NCBI GenBank assembly: GCA_020847985.1 | Contig: JADLBC010000003.1 | Coordinates: forward strand, 1-64,000 | From: Dehalococcoidia bacterium | GTDB taxonomy: Bacteria; Chloroflexota; Dehalococcoidia; Tepidiformales; Tepidiformaceae | Reading direction: 5' to 3' | DNA length: 64,000 nt | Shown here: positions 39,341 through 46,533 of the stretch, piece by piece | How positions within the stretch are numbered: the first letter of the stretch is position 1 | Layout of the letters: every line of letters begins with the position of its first letter | The notes under the pieces: model-generated | Database searches by the model: none | What the model was told of the DNA's origin: nothing | The model's input: the letters and a program-made list of their open reading frames with translations, nothing else | Program-made: the position numbers and the translations under genes

Positions 39341-39801
39341 TTCTTGCCCTTCGCGCGGCGGCGAATGCGGTCCGGGAGGCCGCCGATCGCGCCCACACCG
39401 CTGCGGACACCGCGCACAACAGAATACACACGAATAATCGGCGAAACGACGGTCTCGCCCGCGAACTCCGTCGTCCCCTTCACGTTGTCCAGCGACTCCT
39501 TGAGCGAGTCGAGCGCGGGGGCGGCGTGGTCCCTCACCAGGCGGCGAAGGACGAACACCAGGAAGATGAGCGCGCCAATGAGGACGACGGCGAGGACCCC
39601 GGCAAGCAGCCAGAAGAGGCCAACGAGCACGATGACGATGTCGCGCCATTCGCTCCATGTATTGGGAGCGGCCCAGGAGTCGGGATTGGCGCCATTGGGG
39701 TAGATGTTGCCGCCGAAGTAGCCATCGATGAGCCACGAAAGCGTGAGGTAGGTGAGGACGATCAAGATCGCCGCGCCGATGACGGTGCCAAGGAAGCGCA
39801 T
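39337..39801 (-). CDS. Two-helix membrane protein, first gene of the unit
   Basis: Encodes 154 aa with an N-terminal helix (FLGTVIGAAILIVLTYLTLSW) and a second pair-like stretch (DIVIVLVGLFWLLAGVLAVVLIGALIFLVFV). A cytoplasmic helical segment (DSLKESLDNVKGTTEFAGETV) and basic end RRRAKGKK follow. The form resembles small membrane proteins with a DUF948-like coiled segment; function unknown. SD GGGGGTGG is strong. The 289-bp gap to the receiver gene contains the promoters of both divergent genes. Confidence 0.68.
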   Translation of the reverse strand: MRFLGTVIGAAILIVLTYLTLSWLIDGYFGGNIYPNGANPDSWAAPNTWSEWRDIVIVLVGLFWLLAGVLAVVLIGALIFLVFVLRRLVRDHAAPALDSLKESLDNVKGTTEFAGETVVSPIIRVYSVVRGVRSGVGAIGGLPDRIRRRAKGKK

Positions 39802-39884
39802 GACCACCCCCGGAGTGTGTTCGATACTAGTTCTTCGCACGCGGAAGGGGCAATCTCGCTCGCGCGCATAACGCACAGTGTTGC

Positions 39885-39944
39885 TATAGTCCCCGCGCGG
39901 CACGGGAATATCCGGTGTCCAGTTTCCTATCAGGGAATCTCCCT
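39885..39944 (+). promoter_or_regulatory. Extended -10 promoter and leader dyad before the receiver gene
   Basis: TTGCTATAGT (39881-39890) is an extended -10 element. AGGGA-ATC-TCCCT (39932-39944) is a short perfect inverted repeat in the leader, with its AGGGA half in ribosome-site position for the ORF at 39945. Confidence 0.4.
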
Positions 39945-40088
39945 ATGCGACGCGACTGCCAGCAGGCGGACAATGGTAGGGAACGTGCGCTGCCCCCGGG
40001 CGGCCACGCGCTGTCGCCCGCCGCGAACGCCCGCGGGAGGGGCACGGTGAGAGAGGCGAATCCCGCTTGCGCCACGGAGAGCCGGTAA
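39945..40088 (+). CDS. Possible 47-aa leader ORF upstream of the receiver
   Basis: ATG 39945 has AGGGA 8 nt upstream. The frame is open for 47 codons and stops 2 nt before GTG of the receiver gene. The product is Arg/Ala/Pro-rich with two Cys and resembles no known protein. The position suggests a coupled leader peptide, but composition is weak evidence. Confidence 0.28.
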   Translation: MRRDCQQADNGRERALPPGGHALSPAANARGRGTVREANPACATESR

Positions 40089-40090
40089 CG

Positions 40091-40480
40091 GTGTCCCACG
40101 CGATCCTCGTCGTCGATGACGATGATCCCGTGCGCGTCATGCTTGCGCGCTTGCTGCGCACGCAGGGCTACGGCGTCGTCCAGGCCGCGAACGCCCAGGA
40201 AGCCCGCGCCCTCCTCGAAGAGGAACGCCCCGACCTCGTGATCAGCGATATCGTGATGCCCGGCGAATCTGGCATCGAACTGCGCCGCGCCATCGCCACC
40301 CGCTGGCCCGGGCTGCCCGTCATCCTCATCAGCGGCTACAGCGCCGATGGCCCCGCCGAGTTTGCCGCCCGCACCGCGAACACCTACTTCGTGCAGAAGC
40401 CCTTCGCCGCCGACTACCTCCTCGCGCTGGTCGAGGAGACCCTCCAGGGCGTCGAAGGCCAGAAGCGCGCCGGGGCCTGA
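40091..40480 (+). CDS. Single-domain response regulator (receiver)
   Basis: A 129-aa CheY-like receiver. The acidic pocket is VVDDDD (residues ~7-10), the phospho-accepting Asp is in ISDIVMP (near residue 53), the switch Ser in LISGYS and the conserved Lys in VQKPF. There is no output domain, so it must signal by protein contact or phosphotransfer. No histidine kinase is nearby. GTG 40091 has GGAGAG about 9 nt upstream; TTG 40067 is an alternative start. Confidence 0.9.
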   Translation: MSHAILVVDDDDPVRVMLARLLRTQGYGVVQAANAQEARALLEEERPDLVISDIVMPGESGIELRRAIATRWPGLPVILISGYSADGPAEFAARTANTYFVQKPFAADYLLALVEETLQGVEGQKRAGA

Positions 40481-40522
40481 GCGCCCCTTTCCCCCGCATC
40501 CATACCGCGCCTGAACGCTGCG

Positions 40523-41833
40523 TTACCCTTCGCCGTCACCCGTCATACCCGCCCGGATATTCTCGATGAGGATACCGCACGGCTCCGGGCAGGGGATCGC
40601 GATGCCGCCCGCGGCCGGTTCGATGGTCACCCCGGGGGGCAGCGCCCAGCACGGCACGCGCACGCAGCGCCCGCAGACGTCCCGGACCGCCGCCGTGCGC
40701 ACGGCCTCGCTCGCCGCCGCCACGGCGCCGTACCGCCCCGACTGGCGCGCGAGCACGGCCTCCAACCCGGCGACCCGGAGCGCGCCATCCGCGGCCTGGG
40801 CAGCGTGCACGGCGGCGAGCGGATAGACCGTCTCCAGCGCGGCGGCCAGCGCCTGCGCCGTTTCGCAGCGCACGGACCAGCCGCCGGGCAGGCCAACCTC
40901 GCCAGTGAGCGGCCGGTAGCCGCCGCCGGGCCGTTCGCGCACCATCCCCCGCACGCGCGACAGGTCGATTTCGCGGCCCGGCACCGGCGGTTCCACCACC
41001 GCCGCGCCGCGTTCGAAGCGCACCGTCAGCTCCCCGAACGCGAACGGTTCCGCGGCGGCGAAGGCGGCATCCAGCCACGCCGGGATCGCCGCAATGCCCG
41101 CGGGGGCATCGCCCTCCCCCGCGAGGTCGAGGATCACGTCCGCGACGGCCGGGTGCGTGCCCACCGCCCGGGCGTAGCGCAGCACGCGGCCGTCGCGGCG
41201 CGTCTCCGGCCCTTCGAGTGCGAGGTCGGCGGGGATGCTTTCGCCCACATGCCAGCCATCGGCGATGAACAGCGGCACCACGATCACGCGCTCGGCCGCC
41301 GTCAGGTCGAGCACCCGCGACATGTGCGGCTCCTGCTCGAGGAAGACGGTCACGACCTCCGCGAACCGGCCCGAGGCCGCGAGCAGCTCCGCCTGCAGGT
41401 AGACGTTCCGCTCCGAGTTCCGGTTCCGGGGCGTGCCATGGCCGAGCACGGCGATGGCGTCCTCCGCCTCCGCGCCGGCCTCGATCGCGCGCTGGGCGAT
41501 GACGTTCGCGAGCACGGCATCCGCGCCGATGGGGGGTGTGTAGCGGATGCGCATGCCGCCGCGCACGGTGACGGCGCCATCGAGCCCCAGCTCGCGCGGA
41601 ATGACGCTCTCGGTGAAGTACCCGCTGCTGATGAACACGGGCACGGCCACCACTTCCGCCGCTTCCAGCCCGTCGAGCGCGCGCGCGAACGAGGGCTCCT
41701 CCTTCCAGAACGCCGCCCGCACGGCATCAAAGGCGCCCATCGCGCGGATGCGGGCGGCGTGCGCGTGGACGGGCTCGCTCGAATTCGGGTCCAGGTGCGA
41801 ACCGTGGCCCAGGAGCAGGAGCGCGCGGCTCAC
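40523..41833 (-). CDS. CbiX-type sirohydrochlorin chelatase with DR2241-like Fe-S domain
   Basis: A 436-aa protein. Two CbiX-type chelatase halves (LLLGHGSHLDPNSSEP and AVLGHGTPRNRNSERN) each carry the chelatase His. A C-terminal extension has CGRCVRVPC and CPEPC, matching the 4Fe-4S domain of Deinococcus DR2241. It inserts iron (or cobalt) into sirohydrochlorin, the last step of siroheme synthesis. It overlaps the Met8-like gene by 4 bp (ATGA), the final gene of the operon. The stop is followed by a short gap; no sulfite or nitrite reductase lies in the window. Confidence 0.85.
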   Translation of the reverse strand: MSRALLLLGHGSHLDPNSSEPVHAHAARIRAMGAFDAVRAAFWKEEPSFARALDGLEAAEVVAVPVFISSGYFTESVIPRELGLDGAVTVRGGMRIRYTPPIGADAVLANVIAQRAIEAGAEAEDAIAVLGHGTPRNRNSERNVYLQAELLAASGRFAEVVTVFLEQEPHMSRVLDLTAAERVIVVPLFIADGWHVGESIPADLALEGPETRRDGRVLRYARAVGTHPAVADVILDLAGEGDAPAGIAAIPAWLDAAFAAAEPFAFGELTVRFERGAAVVEPPVPGREIDLSRVRGMVRERPGGGYRPLTGEVGLPGGWSVRCETAQALAAALETVYPLAAVHAAQAADGALRVAGLEAVLARQSGRYGAVAAASEAVRTAAVRDVCGRCVRVPCWALPPGVTIEPAAGGIAIPCPEPCGILIENIRAGMTGDGEG

Positions 41834-42327
41834 CGGCGGCGCTTCCCTTCCTCGCGAATCCCCCGTGCCGCTTCTACGGCCGCGCCGAGCCCGTCCCCCA
41901 GCGCCGCCACCGCGCGGTCGCGCAGTTCGACCGCGAGACCCGGGCTCGCACCCCCGGTCGAGACCGCGAGCGCGAAATCGCCATCCCGGTACACGGCCGG
42001 CGAGGTGAAGGTGCCCTCATCGCCCGCATCGGCGACGAGCACGAGCACGCCCGCCGCCCGCGCCGCCCGAGCCGCGAGCGCGTTCACCTCGCGGTCGCCG
42101 GTGCAGGCGAACACGAGCGCGCGGCCGATCACGTCGTCGGCGGCGAAGAGGCGGCGCGTGACCATCACCCCGGGCAGGGACGCGATCTCGGGCCGCACCG
42201 CCGGCGACACGACTTCGACGGCGAAACCAGCCTCCGCCAGCGAGCGCACCTTTCGCAGCGCCACGGTGCCGCCGCCCACCACCAGCGCCACCCCCGCCGA
42301 TGGCTGCACCTCGATCAGGAGTCCCAT
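41830..42327 (-). CDS. Precorrin-2 dehydrogenase (Met8/CysG N-terminal type)
   Basis: A 165-aa NAD-dependent dehydrogenase that oxidises precorrin-2 to sirohydrochlorin. The Rossmann loop GVALVVGGGTVALRKV is clear, together with DREVNALAARAARAAG and DEGTFTSPAVYRDGDFALAVSTGG. It is shorter than CysG's ~210-aa N-terminal part because the dimerisation tail is trimmed; chelation is taken over by the downstream CbiX protein. It overlaps both neighbours (13 and 4 bp). Confidence 0.9.
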   Translation of the reverse strand: MGLLIEVQPSAGVALVVGGGTVALRKVRSLAEAGFAVEVVSPAVRPEIASLPGVMVTRRLFAADDVIGRALVFACTGDREVNALAARAARAAGVLVLVADAGDEGTFTSPAVYRDGDFALAVSTGGASPGLAVELRDRAVAALGDGLGAAVEAARGIREEGKRRR

Positions 42328-43817
42328 GTCAGCGCCTGTACGGTGGCCGCCACGAGCGCATCGAGCGATGGTTCCGCGGCTTCGAAATCGACGCGCCCGA
42401 AGGCGGCCCGGGTGGCGGCGGCGGATTCGGGGCCCATCGCGATGAGCCGCGCGTCCGCCGCGATGGTGGCTTCGCCCAGCGCCGCGCGCAGGAAACGCGC
42501 CGCCGATGCGCTCGCGAAGGTGACCGCGTCCGCCGCGAGGACCGCCTCTCGCTGCTCCGCCTCCAGTGGCGTGGCCACGGTTTCGTACACCGCGACCTGC
42601 TCGACGAGCCCGCCGCGGGCCTTCAGCGCGGAAGCGAGCCGGCCATCCGTGAGCGACGAAACGGGGAGGAGGATGCGCGCGCCCTGGACGCGGGGCAGCT
42701 CGTCGGCCAGGGCCGCGCTCGTGGCGCGCGACGGTGCGAAGTCGGCGATGACACCCCGCGCCCGCAGCGCCGCCGCGGTGGTGCCGCCCACGGCCGCGAC
42801 CTTCGTCGTGCCGAGCGCGCGCGCATCGCGGCCCGTTCCGGCGAGCGCTTCGAAGAACGCATCGACGCCGTTCGCGCTCGTGAACCCGATCCAGTCCCAG
42901 CGCGAGCCCACGCGTTCGTCCGTCGTGAGTTCAGCCGGCGTGTGGCGAACGCTGAGCACGGGCGCTTCGACCACCTCCGCGCCGAGCGCCGCGAGCCGCT
43001 CCGCGAGTTCGCTTGCCTGCGCGCGGGCCCGCGTCACGACCACCGTCTTGCCCGCGAGCGGTCCCGGTTCGAACCATGCCAGCTCCCGCGCGAGCGCGGC
43101 GGTTTCGCCGATGACCATGACCGCGGGCGCGCCCAGGCCCGCCTCCGCCACCGCGTCCGCGAGCGTGGCAAGGGTCGCGACCACGACGCGCTGCCTCGCC
43201 GTCGTGCCCCACTGCACGCAGGCGGCGGGCGTGGCGGCGGGCCAGCCTTCGTCCATCACCGCGCGCAGCGAACCGGCCAGGCCCTCGACGCCCATCAGCA
43301 GGACCAGCGTCCCGGGCTTGCGAAACGCGGTGCCGTCGTCCGGTTCGGCCACGTCTTCGGCCTGCCGCCGCCCGGTGGCCACGTGCAGCACGGCACTGAG
43401 GCCGCGATGGGTCACGGGGATGCCCGCATAGGCCGCCGCCGCGATCGCGGAGGTGACCCCGGGGATGACCGTGAACGCCACGCCGGCCGCCCGGCACGCC
43501 AGCGCTTCCTCGCCGCCGCGCCCGAAGACGAAGGGGTCGCCGCCTTTGAGCCGCACCACGCGCTGGCCGGCCTTCGCCCGCCGCACGATCTCGGCCTCGA
43601 TCTCGCGCTGGCTCATGGCGTGGTTTGCCGCGCGTTTGCCGGCGTAGACCAGTTCGCACCCCGGCCGCGTTTCGCGCAGCAGCGCCGGCGAGGCGAGCGC
43701 GTCATAGAGGACCGCATCGGCGTTCGCGAGGGCGCGCACGCAGGCCACCGTCGCCAGCCCCGGGTCCCCGGGCCCCGCACCTGCAATCCAGACATGCCCG
43801 GCGGCCGTATCCGTCAT
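42315..43817 (-). CDS. CobA-HemD fusion (SUMT + uroporphyrinogen-III synthase)
   Basis: A 500-aa bifunctional enzyme. Residues 1-250 are uroporphyrinogen-III C-methyltransferase: GPGDPGLAT, VVRLKGGDPFVFGRGGEE and PVTHRGLSA motifs; it makes precorrin-2 with SAM. Residues ~258-500 are uroporphyrinogen-III synthase (HemD), recognised from KTVVVTRARAQASELAERL and the DWIGFTSANGVDAFFEAL block. HemD feeds the methyltransferase, so the fusion channels tetrapyrrole into siroheme/corrin. It leads the siroheme operon. ATG 43817 is 6 nt after TACCAT. Confidence 0.92.
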   Translation of the reverse strand: MTDTAAGHVWIAGAGPGDPGLATVACVRALANADAVLYDALASPALLRETRPGCELVYAGKRAANHAMSQREIEAEIVRRAKAGQRVVRLKGGDPFVFGRGGEEALACRAAGVAFTVIPGVTSAIAAAAYAGIPVTHRGLSAVLHVATGRRQAEDVAEPDDGTAFRKPGTLVLLMGVEGLAGSLRAVMDEGWPAATPAACVQWGTTARQRVVVATLATLADAVAEAGLGAPAVMVIGETAALARELAWFEPGPLAGKTVVVTRARAQASELAERLAALGAEVVEAPVLSVRHTPAELTTDERVGSRWDWIGFTSANGVDAFFEALAGTGRDARALGTTKVAAVGGTTAAALRARGVIADFAPSRATSAALADELPRVQGARILLPVSSLTDGRLASALKARGGLVEQVAVYETVATPLEAEQREAVLAADAVTFASASAARFLRAALGEATIAADARLIAMGPESAAATRAAFGRVDFEAAEPSLDALVAATVQALTWDS

Positions 43818-43823
43818 GCACGC

Positions 43824-43829
43824 ATGGTA
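43824..43829 (-). promoter_or_regulatory. TACCAT leaderless -10 box of the siroheme operon
   Basis: On the minus strand TACCAT ends 6 nt before ATG 43817. Confidence 0.5.
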
Positions 43830-43875
43830 GCGCGCGGGCGGATTGCGCGGACTTGGCCGCGTCTTCGGCGTGCAC

Positions 43876-43916
43876 GGTAAGGGAACCGTCAGGAGCGCCG
43901 AATCCTCACAGGATTC
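43876..43916 (+). promoter_or_regulatory. GGTAAGGGAACCGTC motif and GAATCCT inverted repeat
   Basis: GGTAAGGGAACCGTC (43876-43890) recurs with one change upstream of the 54176 lipoprotein gene; GGAACC is the usual -35 core of ECF sigma promoters. GAATCCT-CAC-AGGATTC (43900-43916) is a perfect 7-bp dyad. Both precede the YceI-family gene. Confidence 0.4.
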
Positions 43917-43960
43917 TTTAAGGAATCTCGGGCATCGTCGTTCCCTCGGAGGAAGACCAC

Positions 43961-44728
43961 ATGGGTTCACGCAAGCTTCTCGGCGGGTTGGCCGCCGCCG
44001 TCCTGCTGCTCGTCATCGGTGGGGGCGCGTTCTGGTATTTCGTCATCCGCGATGACGCCCCGGAAAAGGCCACCCTCGCCGGCGCCATCGATTCCATCGG
44101 CACGAGCGTACCCGCGTCGCCGGGCGCGGGCTCGACCCCCGGCGCGGCCGCCGCCAGCGCCACCACCGGCGCGACCACCACCTCGGCCTCGCCGGGCCTC
44201 GCCGGAACCTGGGTGCCGGATACGGCGAAGGAGACGTTCGTCGGCTACCGCGTGGTCGAAGAGCTCGCCCGCGTGGGCACCGCGACCGCCGTCGGGCGCA
44301 CCTCGGGCGTCACCGGCACCGTCGTCATGACCGCGAACAGCCTCCAGTCGGCGAAGATCACGGCCGACATGACGACGCTGAAGAGCGATAGCGGCATGCG
44401 CGACGGCCAGCTTCGCAACCAGGGCATCGAATACTCGAAGTTCCCGACCGCGACGTTCGAAGTCACCGAAGCGATGCCGCTCCCCGAGGGGCTCGCGAGC
44501 GGGCAGGCGGTGAAGACGACGCTGAAGGGCAAGCTCACCCTCCATGGCGTCACGAAGGACGTGCAGGTGCCGGTGGAGGCGCAGCTGAAGGACGGCCTCC
44601 TCGTCGTCGTCGGCAACATCGATATCAAGTTCGCCGATTACGCGATCAACAAGCCCCAGGGCGCTTCCGTCCTGAGCATCGAAGACCACGGACTCATGGA
44701 GCTGCAGCTCATTCTGAAGAAGGGCTGA
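43961..44728 (+). CDS. Membrane-anchored YceI-family protein
   Basis: A 255-aa protein with an N-terminal transmembrane helix (LLGGLAAAVLLLVIGGGAFWYF) and a Thr/Ala/Pro linker. A YceI lipocalin-like domain from ~residue 82 (WVPDTAKETFVGYRVVEEL) holds SAKITADMTTLKSDSGMRD and LTLHGVTKDVQVPVEA. YceI domains bind polyisoprenoids or similar lipids and are often stress-induced. SD GGAGGA precedes ATG 43961. A heptad-type array begins just after its TGA. Confidence 0.9.
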   Translation: MGSRKLLGGLAAAVLLLVIGGGAFWYFVIRDDAPEKATLAGAIDSIGTSVPASPGAGSTPGAAAASATTGATTTSASPGLAGTWVPDTAKETFVGYRVVEELARVGTATAVGRTSGVTGTVVMTANSLQSAKITADMTTLKSDSGMRDGQLRNQGIEYSKFPTATFEVTEAMPLPEGLASGQAVKTTLKGKLTLHGVTKDVQVPVEAQLKDGLLVVVGNIDIKFADYAINKPQGASVLSIEDHGLMELQLILKKG

Positions 44729-44733
44729 CGAGG

Positions 44734-44764
44734 AGCTGATAGCTGTTGGCTACTGGCTGTTAGC
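44734..44764. repeat. Heptad element 17 (AGCTGTT word)
   Basis: AGCTGAT AGCTGTT GGCTACT GGCTGTT: four 7-base units of a word not seen elsewhere in the window, starting 5 bp after the YceI stop codon. No core or opposite arm. Confidence 0.6.
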
Positions 44765-44787
44765 GACGGCGGCGTAAGAGCGTACGG

Positions 44788-44812
44788 AAGGCGCCGGGAG
44801 ACCGGCGCCTTT
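44788..44812 (+). terminator. Intrinsic terminator after the YceI gene
   Basis: AAGGCGCCGG/CCGGCGCCTT with a GAGA loop and a short T-run. Confidence 0.8.
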
Positions 44813-44840
44813 CGCGCGGGCGGGCGGTCACCACCCGAAG

Positions 44841-44907
44841 TTTGTGTCCAACCTGCTCCACACAAACCACGTTGTGTCCAACGAAACGCCGTTCGCCATA
44901 CACAAAC
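44841..44907. repeat. TTGTGTCCAAC / ACACAAAC repeats next to the toxin-antitoxin-like pair
   Basis: TTTGTGTCCAAC (44841-44852) and GTTGTGTCCAAC (44871-44882) are direct repeats 30 bp apart. Each is followed by an inverted CACAAAC (44861-44867 and 44901-44907). The block lies between the YceI terminator and the 3' end of the DUF2283 gene. Purpose unknown: it could be a recombination, protein-binding or terminator site. Confidence 0.5.
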
Positions 44908-44942
44908 GACGGCGGGGGCGGGCGCCAGCGCGCGCACGCGGC

Positions 44943-45140
44943 TCAGGCCGTCGCGGTGAACTCCATGTGGCGGGGGTCGGTCACGCGGCGCGACGCGTCG
45001 AGAATTTCGAAGCCCACGACATCGCCCTGCTCGTCGAAGTCCAGGATCACGCCCGGACGGTCCTCATCGCTCTCCGCAACGGCGGCGTCTTTGAGGAGGA
45101 CGGTGAGGGTGTCGCTCGCGGGGTCGTACGTCACTTTCAT
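44943..45140 (-). CDS. DUF2283 protein (putative antitoxin)
   Basis: Encodes 65 aa with the DUF2283 fold: MKVTYDPASDTLTVLLKD, then VILDFDEQGDVVGFEILDAS. DUF2283 proteins commonly pair with DUF4258 proteins, a combination predicted to be a type II toxin-antitoxin module. Its ATG overlaps the stop of the DUF4258 gene (45137-45140), so the two are translated together. The order toxin-like first is less common but known. Confidence 0.8.
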   Translation of the reverse strand: MKVTYDPASDTLTVLLKDAAVAESDEDRPGVILDFDEQGDVVGFEILDASRRVTDPRHMEFTATA

Positions 45141-45424
45141 GGTGAACTCCAGTACTTTGCGATCTTACTCGATCGGTAGGCGGTAACGACCACCGGCGGC
45201 TTTCGGTCGATATCGACGAACACACGGAGTACGTAGGCGCGGCCGTTGGGCCGGGTCTCCAGGGCGCTGAGCACAACGCGACCGGGGCGTGCCAGCTCCT
45301 CCCGGCCAGGCGCGGCAAGCACGGTGCGCAGCGCATCGATCGTGATTCCCCGGCGCTTCATCTCAAGGAGTGCATGGGGACTCAGCAAGGCGTCGTCGTA
45401 CGGTCCCTGGCTGCGCCCCATCAC
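45137..45424 (-). CDS. DUF4258 protein (putative toxin partner)
   Basis: Encodes 95 aa with a DUF4258 core: SPHALLEMKRRGITIDALRTVLA, then RVVLSALETRPNGRAYVLRVFVDI and VVTAYRSSKIAKYW. The fold is RelE/BrnT-like by family context, suggesting an RNase-type toxin. GTG 45424 is chosen because CAGAAT ends 6 nt before it; ATG 45421 is the next codon. The gene overlaps DUF2283. The pair is flanked by TTGTGTCCAAC repeats. Confidence 0.72.
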   Translation of the reverse strand: MMGRSQGPYDDALLSPHALLEMKRRGITIDALRTVLAAPGREELARPGRVVLSALETRPNGRAYVLRVFVDIDRKPPVVVTAYRSSKIAKYWSSP

Positions 45425-45470
45425 ATCGCGATTCTGCCGCGACACCGCCATCTCCGCATGCGCCGTCCCG

Positions 45471-45476
45471 TACCAT
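45471..45476 (+). promoter_or_regulatory. TACCAT leaderless -10 box
   Basis: TACCAT ends 8 nt before ATG 45485. Confidence 0.42.
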
Positions 45477-45484
45477 GGCGCACG

Positions 45485-46408
45485 ATGACGCCCCCACCCC
45501 CTGAGCGCCGTTCGCCGCCGATGGCCGCCCGCGCGCGGTACGCCCTCTCCCTGCCGGAGCGGCTCGTCCGCGCGCTCACGGCGACCGTCGCGGGCGGCGT
45601 GCACGAGACTGGGCAACTCGTTCTCCCCCGCTTCGTGCGGCGCAGCCGTCTCTACGAAGTCACCGCGCGGAACGCGTTGCGCATCGCCATCGAACTGATC
45701 GGCGGCGTGGAGGGCGCCGGCACGGCAGGCGATGCGCCCGGCACTCCCGGCGCGGGCCGCCTGGCGATGAAGAAAGCGGCCGGCAACGCCGTCGAGCTGG
45801 GGTCGATCGCGGCCTTCGGCTTTTCGCCCCTCTGGCTCTTGGCCGCCGCGTCGGACCTCCTCAACGGCTCCCGCGTCTACCTCCAGGCGCTGGAGGACGA
45901 ACTCGCCGCCGCCGGCTACCTCCCGCCCGGCACGCACTTCGATTCGGTCGACCAGCTGCTTGGGGCGCTCCAGGGTGCGACCGGCACGACCGCGAGCACG
46001 ATCGACACGCCCCCCATCGAACTCTCCGAACTGCGGACCTCCATCGCCGAACTGCGCGAGAACGTCACCTCGCTGCCCACGCCGGGCGAACTCGCCGCGC
46101 TCTTCGGCGGCCTTGTGCGCATGGCCCGCGCTGAGAACCGGACCCTGCTCGAGGTTTCCTCCGGCGTCGGGCTCGCGTTCCTCACGTCCGCGCGGCAGGT
46201 TTCGCACCGCCACCTCATCGCCCCCTACCGCGAGGACTGGCAGCCGCTTCGCACCGAGGGCTTCGGCGCCTACGCGGCGCGCGTGGCCAGGCCCTATCGC
46301 CGCGCCGTCACCGGCCACTTCGAACCCGGGCGCCGCACGTGGACGGAGCGCGCCTTCGAGTGGAGCCGCGCGCACCTCCCTCGCACCCGCGTTCGTCGCC
46401 GTCCGTAG
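45485..46408 (+). CDS. Conserved hypothetical protein, partly helical
   Basis: Encodes 307 aa. The first half has an Ala-rich region (NALRIAIELIGGVEG) and a hydrophobic patch (AVELGSIAAFGFSPLWLLAAASDLL), possibly membrane-associated. The second half is soluble with helices (ELSELRTSIAELRENVTSL) and an Arg-rich end. There are no catalytic motifs. I do not recognise the family; EcsC-like proteins share a similar layout, but I cannot confirm it. ATG 45485 is 8 nt from TACCAT; ATG 45521 is another candidate. Confidence 0.6.
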   Translation: MTPPPPERRSPPMAARARYALSLPERLVRALTATVAGGVHETGQLVLPRFVRRSRLYEVTARNALRIAIELIGGVEGAGTAGDAPGTPGAGRLAMKKAAGNAVELGSIAAFGFSPLWLLAAASDLLNGSRVYLQALEDELAAAGYLPPGTHFDSVDQLLGALQGATGTTASTIDTPPIELSELRTSIAELRENVTSLPTPGELAALFGGLVRMARAENRTLLEVSSGVGLAFLTSARQVSHRHLIAPYREDWQPLRTEGFGAYAARVARPYRRAVTGHFEPGRRTWTERAFEWSRAHLPRTRVRRRP

Positions 46409-46434
46409 CCCTGCGCCCCCGGGACCGCCCGCCC

Positions 46435-46494
46435 TTGACACTCCCGGCGCATCTCGCCGATAGTCCGTGTACCGAGAGGGTTTCTCAAAGAAAC
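46435..46494 (+). promoter_or_regulatory. Sigma-70-type promoter with operator dyad for the efflux gene
   Basis: TTGACA (46435-46440) and GATAGT (46459-46464) are 18 nt apart. GTTTCT-CAA-AGAAAC (46480-46494), inside AGGGTTTCT...AACTTACCCT, is a perfect dyad about 10 nt past the expected start site, where a repressor would act. Confidence 0.58.
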
Positions 46495-46533
46495 TTACCC
46501 TTTGTCCCCCGGGCTCGCGGTGGAGAGATGGCA

